From: Durusdinium trenchii
Lineage: Eukaryota > Sar > Dinophyceae > Suessiales > Symbiodiniaceae
Direction of reading: 5' to 3'
Length of the DNA stretch: 64,000 nucleotides
Assembly: GCA_963970005.1 (NCBI GenBank)
Contig: CAXAMN010005224.1
Location: 1,170,186-1,234,185, forward strand
A program made the position numbers and the translations under genes. Below are positions 33,912 through 45,166 of the stretch, one piece after another (position 1 is the first letter of the stretch; each line of letters starts with the position of its first letter). Below the pieces are notes generated by a model. The model made no database searches. It had not been told where the DNA came from and saw only the letters and a program-made list of their open reading frames with translations.

Positions 33912-34761
33912 TTAAACGAAGAGTTTCCATCGGACCGAGTGGACCTTTCGTTGCGACGCTCCGTCCCGGGTGGAGACGAGGTCGTCGAACCACGGGACCA
34001 CGAGGTCGTCGGGGTGCCCTATCACATCCACTCACTTGGACACCGCATCAGGCGCCCCCGCATCAGCTGACGCACCGCCACACCGAAGACAGTGCTACCA
34101 CAGGCCACCTGCCAGACGAATTCTTATCCGAAACATCTGCAAACCTGACGAACTGAGCTGTTGAATCACACTTAACCATCCACACATGCACCAAGTTTGC
34201 CGAATTTTTGCCGGGTAGATGTTTGCTTCGTCGAGTTGCTTTCTTTTTCAAAGCGAAAGTCGTCCCGACGACCACGGGCCAGCGATCGCGAGGTGGCTCC
34301 TTTTTTGTTGGATTCGCAGCGATAGGCATCTCTCTTAGCCTCACAGCGTCCCAAGGTGGCCTCGTCTGGAGAACGGTTCACTTGTGGTCCAGCCGCGGAT
34401 TTTCGTTGCGGGTCACCCTAGGCCGGTCACCCCCTGCGGAGTTTGGGAACCTACGCCTAGCTCCAAAGTCCTCCACCTTCTTGCAAGTTGCGACCAATCT
34501 CCACCTTCTTTTTGTGCCCCTCAGAATCCTTGAGCCCTTTTGCCCGAGGGAGTTCCGGTCAACAGGTTGACCTGGCTGAAACGCATCTAATCTTCGATCG
34601 TACCAGGGGGATCTGACACGGTCTCTGGAAAAGCACTCCGTGACAGCCGACAGCTCAATACGTTCCTTCTCAGCCCACAGGGGGGTTCTCCCAATCATCC
34701 ACTGACATCGGGAAAAACTGAACCACACCATTTTTCGGCACCACCAAGGGTCCCGAAGCAC
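33912..34761 (-). CDS. Hypothetical Arg-rich protein, three exons
   Basis: Exons 34761-about 34395, about 34364-34192 and 34018-33912 (TAA). The first follows TCAAGCAG and reads IGRTPLWAEKERIELSAVTE and SPWYDRRLDAFQPGQPVD. The second reads CEAKRDAYRCESNKKG and RRDDFRFEKESNSTKQTS. Its GTGCAT donor leaves phase 1, matching the third exon, HPDDLVVPWFDDLVSTRDGA. The protein is strongly basic. The first join has two possible acceptors. Confidence 0.53.
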
Positions 34762-34880
34762 CTGCTTGAACGAAAATTTCTCCAGCGGCCATGCCCAAAA
34801 AAGGTCACCTTTTAAATACCTTGTCTGTCAGATCCTTCCTAGGCAGGCTCATCCAATGTGGCTTGTGATGTGCAAAAAAA

Positions 34881-35002
34881 GACTAGGAGCATAGGGCATC
34901 GCTACTAGGAGCAAGGACGCTACGATCGGGGCTCGTGGCCATACTAGGAGCAAATAGCTATACTAGTAGTGTCCTTGCTACTAGGAGCAAAGGGCATCGC
35001 TT
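34881..35002. repeat. CTAGTAGC minisatellite, locus 1
   Basis: Irregular repetition of ACTAGGAGCAAGGACGCT and ACTAGGAGCAAAGGGCATCG (minus-strand sense CTAGTAGCGTCCTTGCTCCT). Relatives lie at 39244-39359 and 52379-52597. Confidence 0.65.
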
Positions 35003-35428
35003 CAGATTCTCTCCTTTGGGGGGGTTAGTACCTCTTTTTTCACCGTGCCCGTGGAGACCTCCGCCCGTCGGTGCCGGCGACGGTCGGTGCTCAGTGGCCA
35101 AGTCCAGGAAGGCCGGCACATCAAAGCCGACTCGACAGGAGGCCACCTGAACATCGGGTAACCAAATTACATGGTGACCGGTGTATATAACATATGTATG
35201 CATACTGTATATAGTATGCATATATACAGTGGTATATAATGATGTTATGTTGTTTAAATTAAGTATATAAGTTTTAAAAATATAACTCATCAAAACGATA
35301 TGTTGGCCCATTCGGAACTGTGCGGTCATTGACGTTTCTGGAGATGGTTTGATAGGTTTCTTGGAAACAGGTTTTGATTGACAGTGTAGTAAATGATCCG
35401 CAAACAGGCGAACAAATGACTCAGTCAT
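34958..35428 (-). CDS. Hypothetical two-exon gene whose 3' end lies in the minisatellite
   Basis: Exon 35428-35297 starts with ATG (MTESFVRLFADHLLHCQSK) and ends in phase 0 at a GTTTTG donor. Exon 35146-34958 follows GTTCAG in phase 0 and reads VASCRVGFDVPAFLDLATEH. Its last codons (RCPLLLVARTLLV, stop TAG) come from the CTAGTAGC minisatellite. The total is 106 residues. No family recognised. The use of repeat DNA as coding sequence and stop is notable. Confidence 0.48.
   Translation of the reverse strand: MTESFVRLFADHLLHCQSKPVSKKPIKPSPETSMTAQFRMGQHIVLMSYIFKTYILNLNNITSLYTTVYMHTIYSMHTYVIYTGHHVIWLPDVQVASCRVGFDVPAFLDLATEHRPSPAPTGGGLHGHGEKRGTNPPKGENLKRCPLLLVARTLLV
35190..35225. repeat. AT-rich palindrome
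   Basis: TATGCATACT (35197-35206) and AGTATGCATA (35213-35222) are perfect inverted arms around a six-base loop, inside the intron of the two-exon gene at 34958-35428. Confidence 0.6.
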
Positions 35429-36072
35429 TCATGCTTTGACCTTGTAAACTGCATGTGAAAAGCTTTGAACTAGGCAGGCAGCAATAAACAATCAAGAAAT
35501 GTGTCTGCATGCATCCTCCTTCAGGAAAAAACACCTGCCTCTCTTCGGGATCTATGATCTATGTGATGTAATTAATGACTTCTCTGGTTCCCAAACCCTG
35601 CACGAAACCAGCATATGTTTTTTTCCCAAGCATCCATCACACCACCAGGGAGACTGGACTTCAGTTCCAAGCCACATCTTCCTCACTGAGTTCCTCGAGG
35701 TGCTGTTGCGGTGCTGCCATCACCCTGGGACACCTGCCGTAGCCCGGGCCGTTCCGTTTCCGGTGGATTGCACCGCCGAAGAGCGCGGTCTCATCCGTGG
35801 AAGCCGCCGAAAGCACAGTTGGCCGACAAGGTCTGAACCGTTCTGAGTACGTTACATCTGGATTTCCAAAATATGCAACATGTTGGCTTGTTGTATTCTT
35901 TTGTATTGAGACAAGGGCTGGTTACCATGTTGCATAGTTGGGAAGATCCAGGTATTCAAAGACCCGACACATTGGGGCTAAGCATGGATTGTAAGCCCTT
36001 GTGAAAGCAGTTTGGCTCCATTCTGTGCAGAACACCGCGTTTTGATTTGAACACCTGACACAGCCAAACAAA

Positions 36073-36260
36073 TCAAACAGGCGCACACTGTTGCACACGG
36101 GGCCGATCCACAAGTTCCAGCCTTCCTTCCAACTCTCGCAAGAGTGTTTCAGTCCCGGACTTCTCCAGGATGTAGAGCTTCTCAAGGACCTTCCAGTGCC
36201 GGCTTGCAAGCTTGCCGACCGAGATCACTGCATGGGTGAAACGCGCAAGTTTGGAAGGTG
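36073..36260 (-). CDS. Hypothetical helical protein, 3' exon
   Basis: An exon of 62 codons to TGA after a TCTTCTAG acceptor. It reads PSKLARFTHAVISVGKLASR then KVLEKLYILEKSGTETLLRE, a long predicted helix with heptad-like Leu spacing. An alternative downstream exon (36020-35922) is open in two frames. No family recognised. Confidence 0.47.
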
Positions 36261-36812
36261 CTAGAAGACTCCTCCACCTCCTCCACCGGTAGGATCTAGT
36301 CTATTTATCTTAATATTTATAGACTCTTGATTAATATTGAAAGCAATGTACACGATTGAATTATGACAGTATGAGAGGTTTAAGAATGGGGGGAAGTAAT
36401 CAAGAGTACAATATTTTCTGCTGCTTGGTTACTTTCTCCCCAGATTCATTGCAAAGCAGCTGCTGCAAACCGTCGCATGGTTTGGGTATCTGTGAGGAGT
36501 GGATTCGGTCTTCGTAGTGATGTGAGCACAATACAGCAAACAACATAGCCATAGCCTGCCCATGTCTGCCTGGAGATTTACTTGTTTTGTATGACACATT
36601 GTTTCAACATTACAATTCCCCCATCATTGCCGGTGATTTGAACGAATAGAAAGGTTAGGTATTGCATGGTATTGCTGGTCAAATGGACGCTGGCCAGGAA
36701 AACAAACAGCAACACATCAATCTATACTTGCGAAATTCTGGCAGTGAATTCCCCACAGACTTCCCAAGTTTCCAGGTCTTAACCTGTCTCAATCTGCTTG
36801 CAATTGACTCAG

Positions 36813-37228
36813 TCACAGAAAAACACCATCTCTTTGGCAGAAAACCAGAAAACCCGCCCAAGTCCCGCCTAGTCGTCCAGCCTCTTTACCGGAGGCCGGC
36901 GATCGGTGGAGACGGGTGGAGACCGGACAGAACGTCGGAAGGCTTCCGGGCGACGCCTCGTTGTTCTGGGGCGACGCCTCCAGTTGACACACCTTCGACA
37001 TCATGGCGCCATGGCCCAGCAGTGCCACCAAGAGCTCCGGCTCCTTTTGCGTGACGTGCCACGTGCGTTGAAGCGCCAAACAGGACGAGGGTGGTGGAAC
37101 GAGGAACGCAGTGAACACATGACCAGCTGCACTCGAAGGTATGTGACCATGTTTGCGAACGTGTGTGCTTGCTGTGCAGAATTCTGCATTCGTGTGCTGC
37201 ATTCTGAAGTGCATCTTCGCTGGATCAT
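36813..37228 (-). CDS. Hypothetical protein, two 3' exons (37228-37148; 37126-36813)
   Basis: The first exon reads AKMHFRMQHTNAEFCTASTH and leaves in phase 1 at a GTCACA donor. The second enters in matching phase after GAGTGCAG and runs 104 codons to a stop, with QKEPELLVALLGHGAMMSKV and GGTWAGFLVFCQRDG. The implied intron is only 21 bases, so the two parts may instead be alternative starts, or the true intron boundaries may differ. Confidence 0.42.
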
Positions 37229-37789
37229 CTGAACAAGACAAGCAACACTAACAACATCTAGCAAGAAAAGAACCTTAGCTTAGCATGAAGCCGAGGCAGA
37301 ACTGCCTTGACCCGCCTCCATTGCTTCATACTCCACGCGCTGAAAGCCTGGCCCTTCGCCTCAAAAGCGCCAACAGGTTGGACGTCGACGAGGTTTAACA
37401 AGACTCTAGCGCAATCGGCGTGCAAGCGGATCATCTATCCTGGACCGGAAAACTTCAGAACCAGAACCTTGCAAAAAGTTGGGAATATGCATCCTCGGAC
37501 TCTCGATGCATATATATCATCATGTTCAGTGTCTAAACATCAACGAAAACTCCAGGATGCTACATACTTGGCTTTCATCTAGCCAATCACCAATAGTTAA
37601 TCACCAACTTAGTGGATGTTAATTTAGCTGCAGCTTTAGCTATAACTATGCTATGGCTATAACTAACTATATATATTATTGCAGTGGCCTGAAGAAATGG
37701 AACCTTGGCCCCCAGGAGCTGAACCGTGTTTCCAGGGACCGCAAGGCGACCGTAGCGGACAAGGCAAGCGTCAAAGGACAAGGCGACCG

Positions 37790-38032
37790 TCAGCTCAAGT
37801 GGGCCATCTGGGCTGTGCCAATGATTTCCCTGGTTTTTGAGGTGTTCTTTCCTGAACATTTGGCACATGCAACTGTTCTACTGATGCCATCTGCTTGTGA
37901 CTCCCCATAAACATCTATATAAACCCCTAAACCCTGCCATGGCTCGGTAGCTTCCGCTCGCCCATTGCAACGGGGCATCCTGGGATCGGTGGTGAAGAGA
38001 CCTGGAGTCTCTGTTCGTACCCTACCTCGCAA
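37790..38032 (-). CDS. Hypothetical protein, 81-codon ORF
   Basis: An open frame after GCGAG reading ETPGLFTTDPRMPRCNGRAE and GESQADGISRTVACAKCSGK to a TGA. An overlapping frame (37868-37690) reads LVRYGRLAVPGNTVQLLGAK after a TTCAG acceptor. The gene may therefore splice from the first into the second frame. The two cannot be separated without transcripts. Confidence 0.4.
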   Translation of the reverse strand: MRGRVRTETPGLFTTDPRMPRCNGRAEATEPWQGLGVYIDVYGESQADGISRTVACAKCSGKNTSKTREIIGTAQMAHLS

Positions 38033-38115
38033 AATGGGTACAGTCGTACCTGTGTTTTGAGTTGTTTCTTCTTTTTTTATTTTACATGGGGTAATGTACC
38101 ATTTAAGGTACGACC
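38030..38115. repeat. Imperfect TACAGTCGTACCT inverted repeat
   Basis: GTACAGTCGTACCT and AAGGTACGACCG face each other about 60 bases apart around a T-rich centre. Same core as the hairpins at 42952 and 45646. Confidence 0.45.
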
Positions 38116-38866
38116 GAAGTTGGGTGGTGAAAAGGGACCAATGTCTGCATATGTTACATGGAGTGTCTGGGGCTTGGTCAAATTGGATTGAAATTCACGA
38201 GGCACTCATTGAACAAGTTGTCTGACTGTCTTGTTCTTTTTTTGGGGGTGGTACGACTGAATCCTTCAGACGTCGAACTTTCTTCTCAAGATGTAATCAC
38301 AACCCTCTCAGGTGCACAAACACTGCCATGTGTAGGCCCTAATTAGAGTGAATTTCATGAACCTGTGAACCTACCACCAATCGAATACCGAATACAGGCC
38401 CAATACCCATATCGTTACGTGATGACACCTACGTCCGCAAAAGCATACTTGAGCGATCCAACCCAATCCTCGTCGTTCTAAGCTCTAACTCACACGTTTC
38501 GATGCTTTCGTCCAACCCCAAAAGCATCTCCATCCACCATCGATGTCCGTCTCTTCGCAGCGACGTCGACGTTTTGTTCGGTTCGGAGTTCGGAGACCTC
38601 CAGTGGTTCGCAGAAGAATCCTTTGGGGTCGGTGTGGGTGTGGTTTTTAAGGAGACCCACCCGGGACCCCCTGGAAGAATGGACGATCAGTACACACCCG
38701 TGTCAGGTCGTGACGTGTGTGCCAAAACAAAAGGGCTCCGTCATGCTCCGTCTGTGAGGAAAGTGCCCGGGTGGGCGGACGAGGTCGCCATGGGTTCGTC
38801 ACAGGATCTGATCTGATGACGTAGCATGGCCTCTACTCGCGATGGCCTCCACCTCATGATCCGTCT

Positions 38867-39079
38867 TTATGGTGAAACTTCTCGGTGTATTCTGTGTAGA
38901 ATAGAATCAAACACCTCAGTGCAAACACCTAGGCTCAATGCTTTCGAAACTTGGATTTCATATGATTTCATATACCATCCAGTACGGATCGAGGTAATTG
39001 GACCCGAAGGTCTACTCCCTAAATCAGGTTCTATCGGCCGAACGAGGGATTCGACGTGCAGTCGAGTAAGTGATTGCAA
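38867..39079 (-). CDS. Hypothetical ORF, 71 codons
   Basis: Minus-strand frame reading VESLVRPIEPDLGSRPSGPI and WYMKSYEIQVSKALSLGVCT to a stop. Composition is protein-like, but no donor or acceptor pair confirms it. Possibly linked to the ORF at 39083-39328. Confidence 0.32.
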   Translation of the reverse strand: MQSLTRLHVESLVRPIEPDLGSRPSGPITSIRTGWYMKSYEIQVSKALSLGVCTEVFDSILHRIHREVSP

Positions 39080-39082
39080 TAT

Positions 39083-39328
39083 TCAAGATCGAGCAAGTGA
39101 CCGGAGGGGCTCCTGCCCCAGATCCTCAGGTGGTTTGAGTTCACCCCCCAACACCCTCCCCAACCGCCGAACCGAAACGGAGGTCGTTGGAGCGCAACCA
39201 TTAAGCAAAAGGAGACGGGTCGGACGGCTCGTTGGCGGGGGAGCTGCTAGTAGCGTCCTTGCTCCTAGTATAGCGATGCCCTTTGTTACTAGTAGCTTCT
39301 TGTTACTAGTAGTCATGCCCTTTGTCAC
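39083..39328 (-). CDS. Hypothetical ORF beginning inside the minisatellite
   Basis: An 82-codon frame whose first 30 residues (TTSNKKLLVTKGIAILGART) are encoded by the CTAGTAGC minisatellite at 39244-39359. The rest is unique sequence (RVLGGELKPPEDLGQEPLRS). The minisatellite is open in the same way at 34958-35002. Start and gene limits are uncertain. Confidence 0.38.
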   Translation of the reverse strand: MTKGMTTSNKKLLVTKGIAILGARTLLAAPPPTSRPTRLLLLNGCAPTTSVSVRRLGRVLGGELKPPEDLGQEPLRSLARS

Positions 39329-39359
39329 TAGAGACTAGTGGCGATGCCCTTGCTACTAA
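39244..39359. repeat. CTAGTAGC minisatellite, locus 2
   Basis: Units CTAGTAGCGTCCTTGCTCCT, CTAGTATAGCGATGCCCTTT and two degenerate GTTACTAGTAG copies. Related to 34881-35002 in inverse orientation. Confidence 0.65.
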
Positions 39360-40660
39360 CATGAATCAAAAGAACATAGTCTTCCCAATTCCAATCCAAG
39401 CATCTGCCTCCAGCAACTCTTGCAGGTTCACGGGGCCATCAAGGCCTCTCTTCACACGAAGGGATGGTGAAGGCTACACTCGGATGCTCCGGAGTGCGGG
39501 CCTGTTAGGAAATTTGGACATGTGCCGCCTGTGTTTTCAATCACTTTTTTGGAGGACCTAAGCAAAGTCCCGCAGCACGAAACACATCTTGAGCACTTCA
39601 GTGGGAATGCTTGGTTAGTTCTTTGTCCTTTCCTCTCAGATGGGCTTGCCGGGTTAGTTGACATCTGAAAGACTCACTTTATCTCATTCAAATTCCTAGA
39701 GATCTGACTGGGACAATGAATCCAGCTGCATCAAAATTTCACAGATCCATTGCAAACACAAAGGACTGGTTTGTCGAAGGATTTGTTTTCACTCAACCAA
39801 GGAAGTCCTTGAAAGCAGAGCTCTCGTGTAGGTGCAAATATCTTGCCACAAACAAACGGATCCAACATGATCCAACCAAACAAGCTGGGAGCTCACAACA
39901 TGCCAAAAGTCAACATACTTCTTGTGAGGAGCCAAGTCCAAAAAAAAGGAATTGATAAAATTAGAGAACTGCATGGTGAACTCCCTTCAAATCAATCAGG
40001 TGATTTGGGGCATTCCAGCGCCCCAAACGCTGAACAGGAGGGGTGTTGGTGAGCACCGGGCCTGGTACGACACACATTCAGAAGACCAGTTGTCGCCTGA
40101 GTTAGGGGTTGCGAACACACCACAAGTGCTCACACCATATTTTACTTGTAAACACTGCAAAGGACTACGAACATTGAAGGTCTAATCGTTTTTGCAGCGC
40201 ATTGGGTCTCCGCAAGCATGTCCAATCGAAGTGGTGCAAGATATCCATCAACAGTAGCACTGGCAGTGGCCCCAACGAAAAAGCTTGCATTCATCCACTA
40301 TACTACTGTCAACCAACCAGGGTCTCCTCAAAACAATACAATACACCGGAAAGTAGGGGGCAAAGCAAACTGAATCCTGGACCTCAAGCAAGTTCTGGAC
40401 AGCAAGCTTCATCAAATGGTGTCTGTGGATTTCTGATGGGTTGATGACCGTAAATCTTCGGCCGGATCTTTGATAAGGCTAACTTGGACAGCTTGGACGC
40501 GGCATCCATTTCACTCTGCTCACCCCAAAGGAAAACTTAGCAGTTCCTACATATAGACATATAGGAACACCTGTTTGGCTCGACTCTTCTAAGTGGTGGT
40601 TTCAACTCGCTTGAAAAAACATGAGCCGGTGGGTTCAATCCCAAGAAAAAGTTGAACAAC
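39360..40660. other. Region without a supported gene
   Basis: Only short open frames on both strands; nothing distinctive seen. Confidence 0.3.
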
Positions 40661-40898
40661 CATGCAAAGATCTGACACCACCACCCAGTGTTGCTTTCAA
40701 ATCATTGGTCGAGGCAAATCCCAGTGGTTTCAACGTCGCAATAAAGATCGGTCGACTGAGGTCGCAGCCTTCATTGGGTCGGAGTGATGGCAGTAGTAGC
40801 AAGGCCAGAAATGCCTTGAACTTGGAGTACCTGACCCACCCACGCAACACTTTTCCCAGCAAACTGCATCTGGCCAAAAGCGTATTTTTGGAGAACAT
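40661..40898 (-). CDS. Hypothetical exon
   Basis: A minus-strand frame reading SKFKAFLALLLLPSLRPNEG and ATLKPLGFASTNDLKATLGG, ending at a GTTGTT donor after LHG. An overlapping frame extends to 41182 but is Arg-rich and less convincing. Single exon, no partner exon found. Confidence 0.38.
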
Positions 40899-41009
40899 GG
40901 ATGTTCTTGTGTTTCATGGAGTGATGGCACCTTAAAATAAGAACTTTCAGTCTTCAGGATCTGATGTCTTTGGAGAAACCGGCGGACCGGTGTTTTCGGT
41001 CGACCGGCT

Positions 41010-41213
41010 TTGTTCGACCGGAGGAAGGACTTCCGTCCAAAGCGTCGCCAGCAGTATCCCGTTCTTACTGATGCCTTCCAAAATTCCGCATATGTCTGCG
41101 GTCTGGCCAAGGGTGGGGATTTGCGTGGATTCTGCGCTGGTTTGGGTGGGGATTTGCGTGAAGAAAAAACGGTGTCCGACAAGGAAGAATGCCCAGAAAC
41201 CGATAGCAGCTAA
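41010..41213 (+). CDS. Hypothetical plus-strand exon
   Basis: After a CCGGAG acceptor the plus strand reads KDFRPKRRQQYPVLTDAFQN, then twice GGDLR, and ends ECPETDSS stop. It has an acidic C-terminus and a duplicated GGGATTTGCGTG. It runs against the prevailing minus orientation. The minus strand is also open here, so strand is uncertain. Confidence 0.36.
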   Translation: MFDRRKDFRPKRRQQYPVLTDAFQNSAYVCGLAKGGDLRGFCAGLGGDLREEKTVSDKEECPETDSS

Positions 41214-42913
41214 TTGTAAATGTAACAGGGAATTACAGCAAAACAGAGGCGATCCCCCTCATGTAAATAACATCATAATAATGTAGACTCTTGATGTATA
41301 AGAACGGTTCATAAACCCTCCAATATGAAGAGGCTGTTCAATTGGAAAGGGTTTATGAATCAAACAGTCTGCAGCTCTTGGCCTTTGAAGATCTGGGTTC
41401 ACCTCTCGCCAAGCGGCTGCTGCTCTAAGCGTGGCCAATGGCGGAAGCGTCGCAGATCCAGGTGCTCGCGTCGCAGTCCTTTCAGGAGCTCCTCGCGTCT
41501 CAACACATGGATGGCGACCGGCATCGGGATGCGACCGGTTCTTTAAGTGAGTTCAGTGGAGCCTTTGGAACAAACTCACATTTGGTATACAGTATCCCAT
41601 ATAGAACTGTAAGTAGGGGATCTTACCCAAAAAATGGACTTTCAAACGATTCTCACCTCCCGAACGTTTGGGGCAGGTCTTTGGAGCATTCCGGAACCAC
41701 GTCACCGGACTCGTGCGTTGGGGACATGAACGAACGCGGAGAACATGTGCCGGAGAACATGAGGAATGTCACACCGAACATGTCGATCTTGCATCACCGT
41801 CAAATTTAAAGTGGGAGAGGTTGGAGTGAACAGTTTGTAAGGGGAGCAGGGTTAGAGTCTACAAAAGGCTCTGACCCAAGCTTGCTTGCCATCTGCACAC
41901 TGGCATGTACCAGAGTGGGCTTGTACAAAATGATGAAGTCTCAAGACCAGTGACAAGATTGCTATCTTATGCTTGAAAGTGCATAAAACCAGCCATACAG
42001 CAAATGATTTTTCTACAGCATGGTATCAGGTACCTTTCACTGACATGATTTGACAGGTCAAAACTTAACCTTCCGGAACCTTTCTGTAGTGAGACAGCGT
42101 GCGCACGTATCTGCCGGTTTTTTTCCACCAGAAATTGATTGAACTTTTGCATCTCCTTTTTAGGGATCAACTTTTCATAGACTCGTCATAGTAGACATGG
42201 TGCCAGCTTTTCCGTGAGGAGACCAAGCTGCATCGAGCAACTCAGCAAAGCTGGATGGAATCGATCGTTTGTCTACGCAATGGATGTGACCAACACTCGT
42301 CTTTACAAAATGAGCATGAAGAGTGTTTGAGGAAAACTTCACATGAAGGAGTAGATGTCAAACAACGGTGGCTATCCACGGTCATCTAAAGTCCCTGGAC
42401 AAACAATACGAGATTTCAAGTTCAGACTCAATATGACTCAATCATGTTAATGTTGTTTAAGTGAACGCCAAAGGTTGCCATGTTGTAGAGAAAACTATTG
42501 GTCATCATAACAGTTTTGTAAACCAAACTGTTGGAGGAGCGCACCTTGAAGGAACATGAGTGTTTTATCAAACATTCAATGAGTTTCATAGATTTTACCT
42601 GGCCTTTTTGGTTAGCTGACATTAATGAATGGAAAACAACTTGCTCAAAAGTCTACATTGAGTGATCCCTGATGTTGCATGATGTTGCTCTGTACAACAT
42701 GTGGTCATTGACCTTCACCTTTTTATTGAAAAAAACACCATTGTTTTTAAATATCTGAACCGATTTAACTCTACAGAATGGGGTTCTGGTGCCAAAATTG
42801 CATCGTTACAAAATGGCCCCCCTGTAATGGCTACCAAGTGAAGTCATCTTGCACATCCTCTGGTTCTTGAGGCCAGATCTTCATCCTCCGATCTCCATCC
42901 CACATTTAGCCGC
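41214..42913. other. Region without a supported gene; holds one inverted repeat
   Basis: TTCATAAACCCT (41308-41319) and AGGGTTTATGAA (41348-41359) form a perfect 12-base stem. The rest is AT-rich with only short open frames, the longest at 41438-41809 on plus. Confidence 0.4.
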
Positions 42914-43835
42914 TTAGCAGCTCAGCTCTATCCACATTTCTTCACCAACCCAAGGGCTCCAGTCGTACCTCAGAAGGTCTTTGGAATTGTCTGGCAACCA
43001 AGGTACGACTGGAGCCCTTCTGGGCAAACCTCGGTTTGGTCCCAGGACTCCAGCGACGTGAGGAATCCGCCGAGGTCGCTCCTCCTGCACATCCAACGGA
43101 GCAGCAAAGTTGTCCGCCTACGCCACGCCGAAGCAAAGGCGCATGTCGAGCATCGAGCGGTAAAACGGGGATGGTCTCTTGGAATATGCCTGCTTTGTAA
43201 TCACAGAGCGGCCCTGAGTATCAATTGCATTATATGATGTTATATGGATTACATTGATGTCCAATCCAGGAGGAGGAATGGCGCTTCCGTGACTTCTATG
43301 TTCTATCATGTTCTGTATATGCATGTTCTTGTGGGGTTGCACGGTGGTTGAAACACGGTCCAAACATCTCAAACGGTCCGAAGTCCGAAGGTTCCTTCCC
43401 CAAGAAAACGGACGAATCGGACTGGTGTCGGCCAAAGCCAGTGAAGGCGAATCGGGCTCGTGTCCCAAACTTTGGGTAGCTTAGAGGTCAATGTCAGCCA
43501 AGACATCAAGACATCCCCTGATATTATCATGGAAGTGGATGGCATGACCCCTTGGATGACTACAACCTCCACTTCCTTCCATGTCAATCGGAAAAAATAA
43601 ACTCTTTGATGGAACATGCTTGCCATGGCTATTAAATGCTACTATACTCTCGGAAAGGTTGGACTTGACCCCGGTATCGCCGGTTGATCTTTTCACATCC
43701 CCATACATTCTGGTATGGATAGGTCCTCTTCCTCAAAGGATCCAGAAGCATCAACCTCCAGGATCGCGTGGATGTGTATTGAAATAGGCGATCCAGGATC
43801 GGCCTTGCTTCTTGATCCAGGCGCCTCAAGGCCAT
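42914..43835 (-). CDS. Hypothetical gene, about three exons
   Basis: Open segments in order: 43835-about 43640 (RLDQEARPILDRLFQYTSTR, MLLDPLRKRTYPYQNVWG), 43626-43369 (LPKVWDTSPIRLHWLWPTPV, FVRFLGEGTFGLRTV stop) and 43096-42914 (DVQEERPRRIPHVAGVLGPN ending EEMWIELSC stop). Two stops mean at least two genes or alternative ends. The last segment spans the hairpin at 42952-43019 and translates both arms. No family recognised. Confidence 0.4.
42952..43019. repeat. Perfect 19-base inverted repeat
   Basis: AAGGGCTCCAGTCGTACCT and AGGTACGACTGGAGCCCTT are separated by 30 bases. The GTCGTACCT core recurs at 38037 and 45646, suggesting a MITE family. Confidence 0.75.
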
Positions 43836-44388
43836 AGGCTCACTGTATTAAACCCCAGCTCAGCGTGTGAGATCCGGAATTACACATCAGGGATGTCCAA
43901 AAATGCTGGGATGTCCAAGAGTGCATGTCTCCTCTTTCATGCCACATGCATGAGCCAAGCAACACTCAGAAAATGCCTCACTTGCCATTTTTCTCTCCCC
44001 TGCCTGCAAAGGCTCTTGTCGTTTGGAGCGTTCCGCTACGAAGGGGATCGGAGTCACAGTCCTGAGTTGGTGAAAGCAAGACCCCGGCCCCTGCCATACT
44101 TTCTTGATTGAACTCCAACCATCGGGTCAAAGAAAAAGCACACTTAAAGCATGCACCCCTGGAAGACTGTGTTCATGTTCACCAGTGGTTTTGGGTCCAC
44201 CATGCTCGAATTCGGGAGCATATATATATATAATTATACATCGCACAGGAGACCTGATCTGTTAGGGGCCAGCGTATTCAGGGCACGGTGGGCGTAAGAG
44301 TGGAACCTCTCATGTCTCTCCTGTCTGAACATCATGAAACCTCATTGTCCATGATGGAAGAACACAAAGAATGAAGAGTACCTTCTAT

Positions 44389-44622
44389 TCAAGATCTTCG
44401 ATGGACTTTCTGACTTTCCGATGTGATCTGCAAAGCTTCAACTCCAATCCTTGGAAAACACCCAACAGTCAAACCCTGGCACTCCAGCCAGGCGTCAAAT
44501 TGGCCAAGGCCTGGCAGTGCTTCGGTCTTCCAATTCCAATGCAAGGCGCCACAAACATGTGATAGGCGGTCCTCATGGCCCCATTCTGCAGGAAGTTTCG
44601 AGGAAGCTGTGCGATCAAACAA
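44389..44622 (-). CDS. Hypothetical exon, 78 codons
   Basis: A minus-strand frame reading LSHVCGALHWNWKTEALPGL and GLTVGCFPRIGVEALQITSE to TGA. A small upstream exon is possible at 44680-44630 (QIWDESESSF, GTTTGA donor). The plus strand is also open but with a less balanced composition. Confidence 0.4.
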   Translation of the reverse strand: MFDRTASSKLPAEWGHEDRLSHVCGALHWNWKTEALPGLGQFDAWLECQGLTVGCFPRIGVEALQITSESQKVHRRS

Positions 44623-45166
44623 AGGAAGACTCAGACTCGTCCCAGATCTGAAGGTTCAGGCTTGCCCACGTGTCCAGATGGGAACCATGGATAGGATTCA
44701 GGTGGGAAGGGGTTGCTCCGAGCTGCTCTAACAACCACAAAAGGGTGGTCAATAGCAGTCACTCATGGTGAAAACCGTCAGATTAGATCTATTCCTGATT
44801 GGGGGAACATCATTTCATAGTGGGAAAGTGTGTGATTAACATCCCAGTGATTCAAGAGATGCCGATCTGGATAGAAGATTAGGACTCAGAGCCATGCTCA
44901 CACTCCGTGATAGTATGTCATAAAAGCTTTACCCAGTGGCACGGTCAGTTGTTACGAGGGTGGAATCCGACAGACATTCCACATGGCAGGCGACCTCATG
45001 GCATCGTGTTGGCGCGCAAGGTGATTCTGTACTCATGGATACCCCCGTATCAAAATAGGGAGACCTACCAGTTCGACCCTCTGGGAAAAGGGAAATAGAC
45101 TTATTAAATAGACCAAAGCCCATGGTTGGAGACCTTCTTTTTTAAAAAGCACACCCCTAGAGCCTT

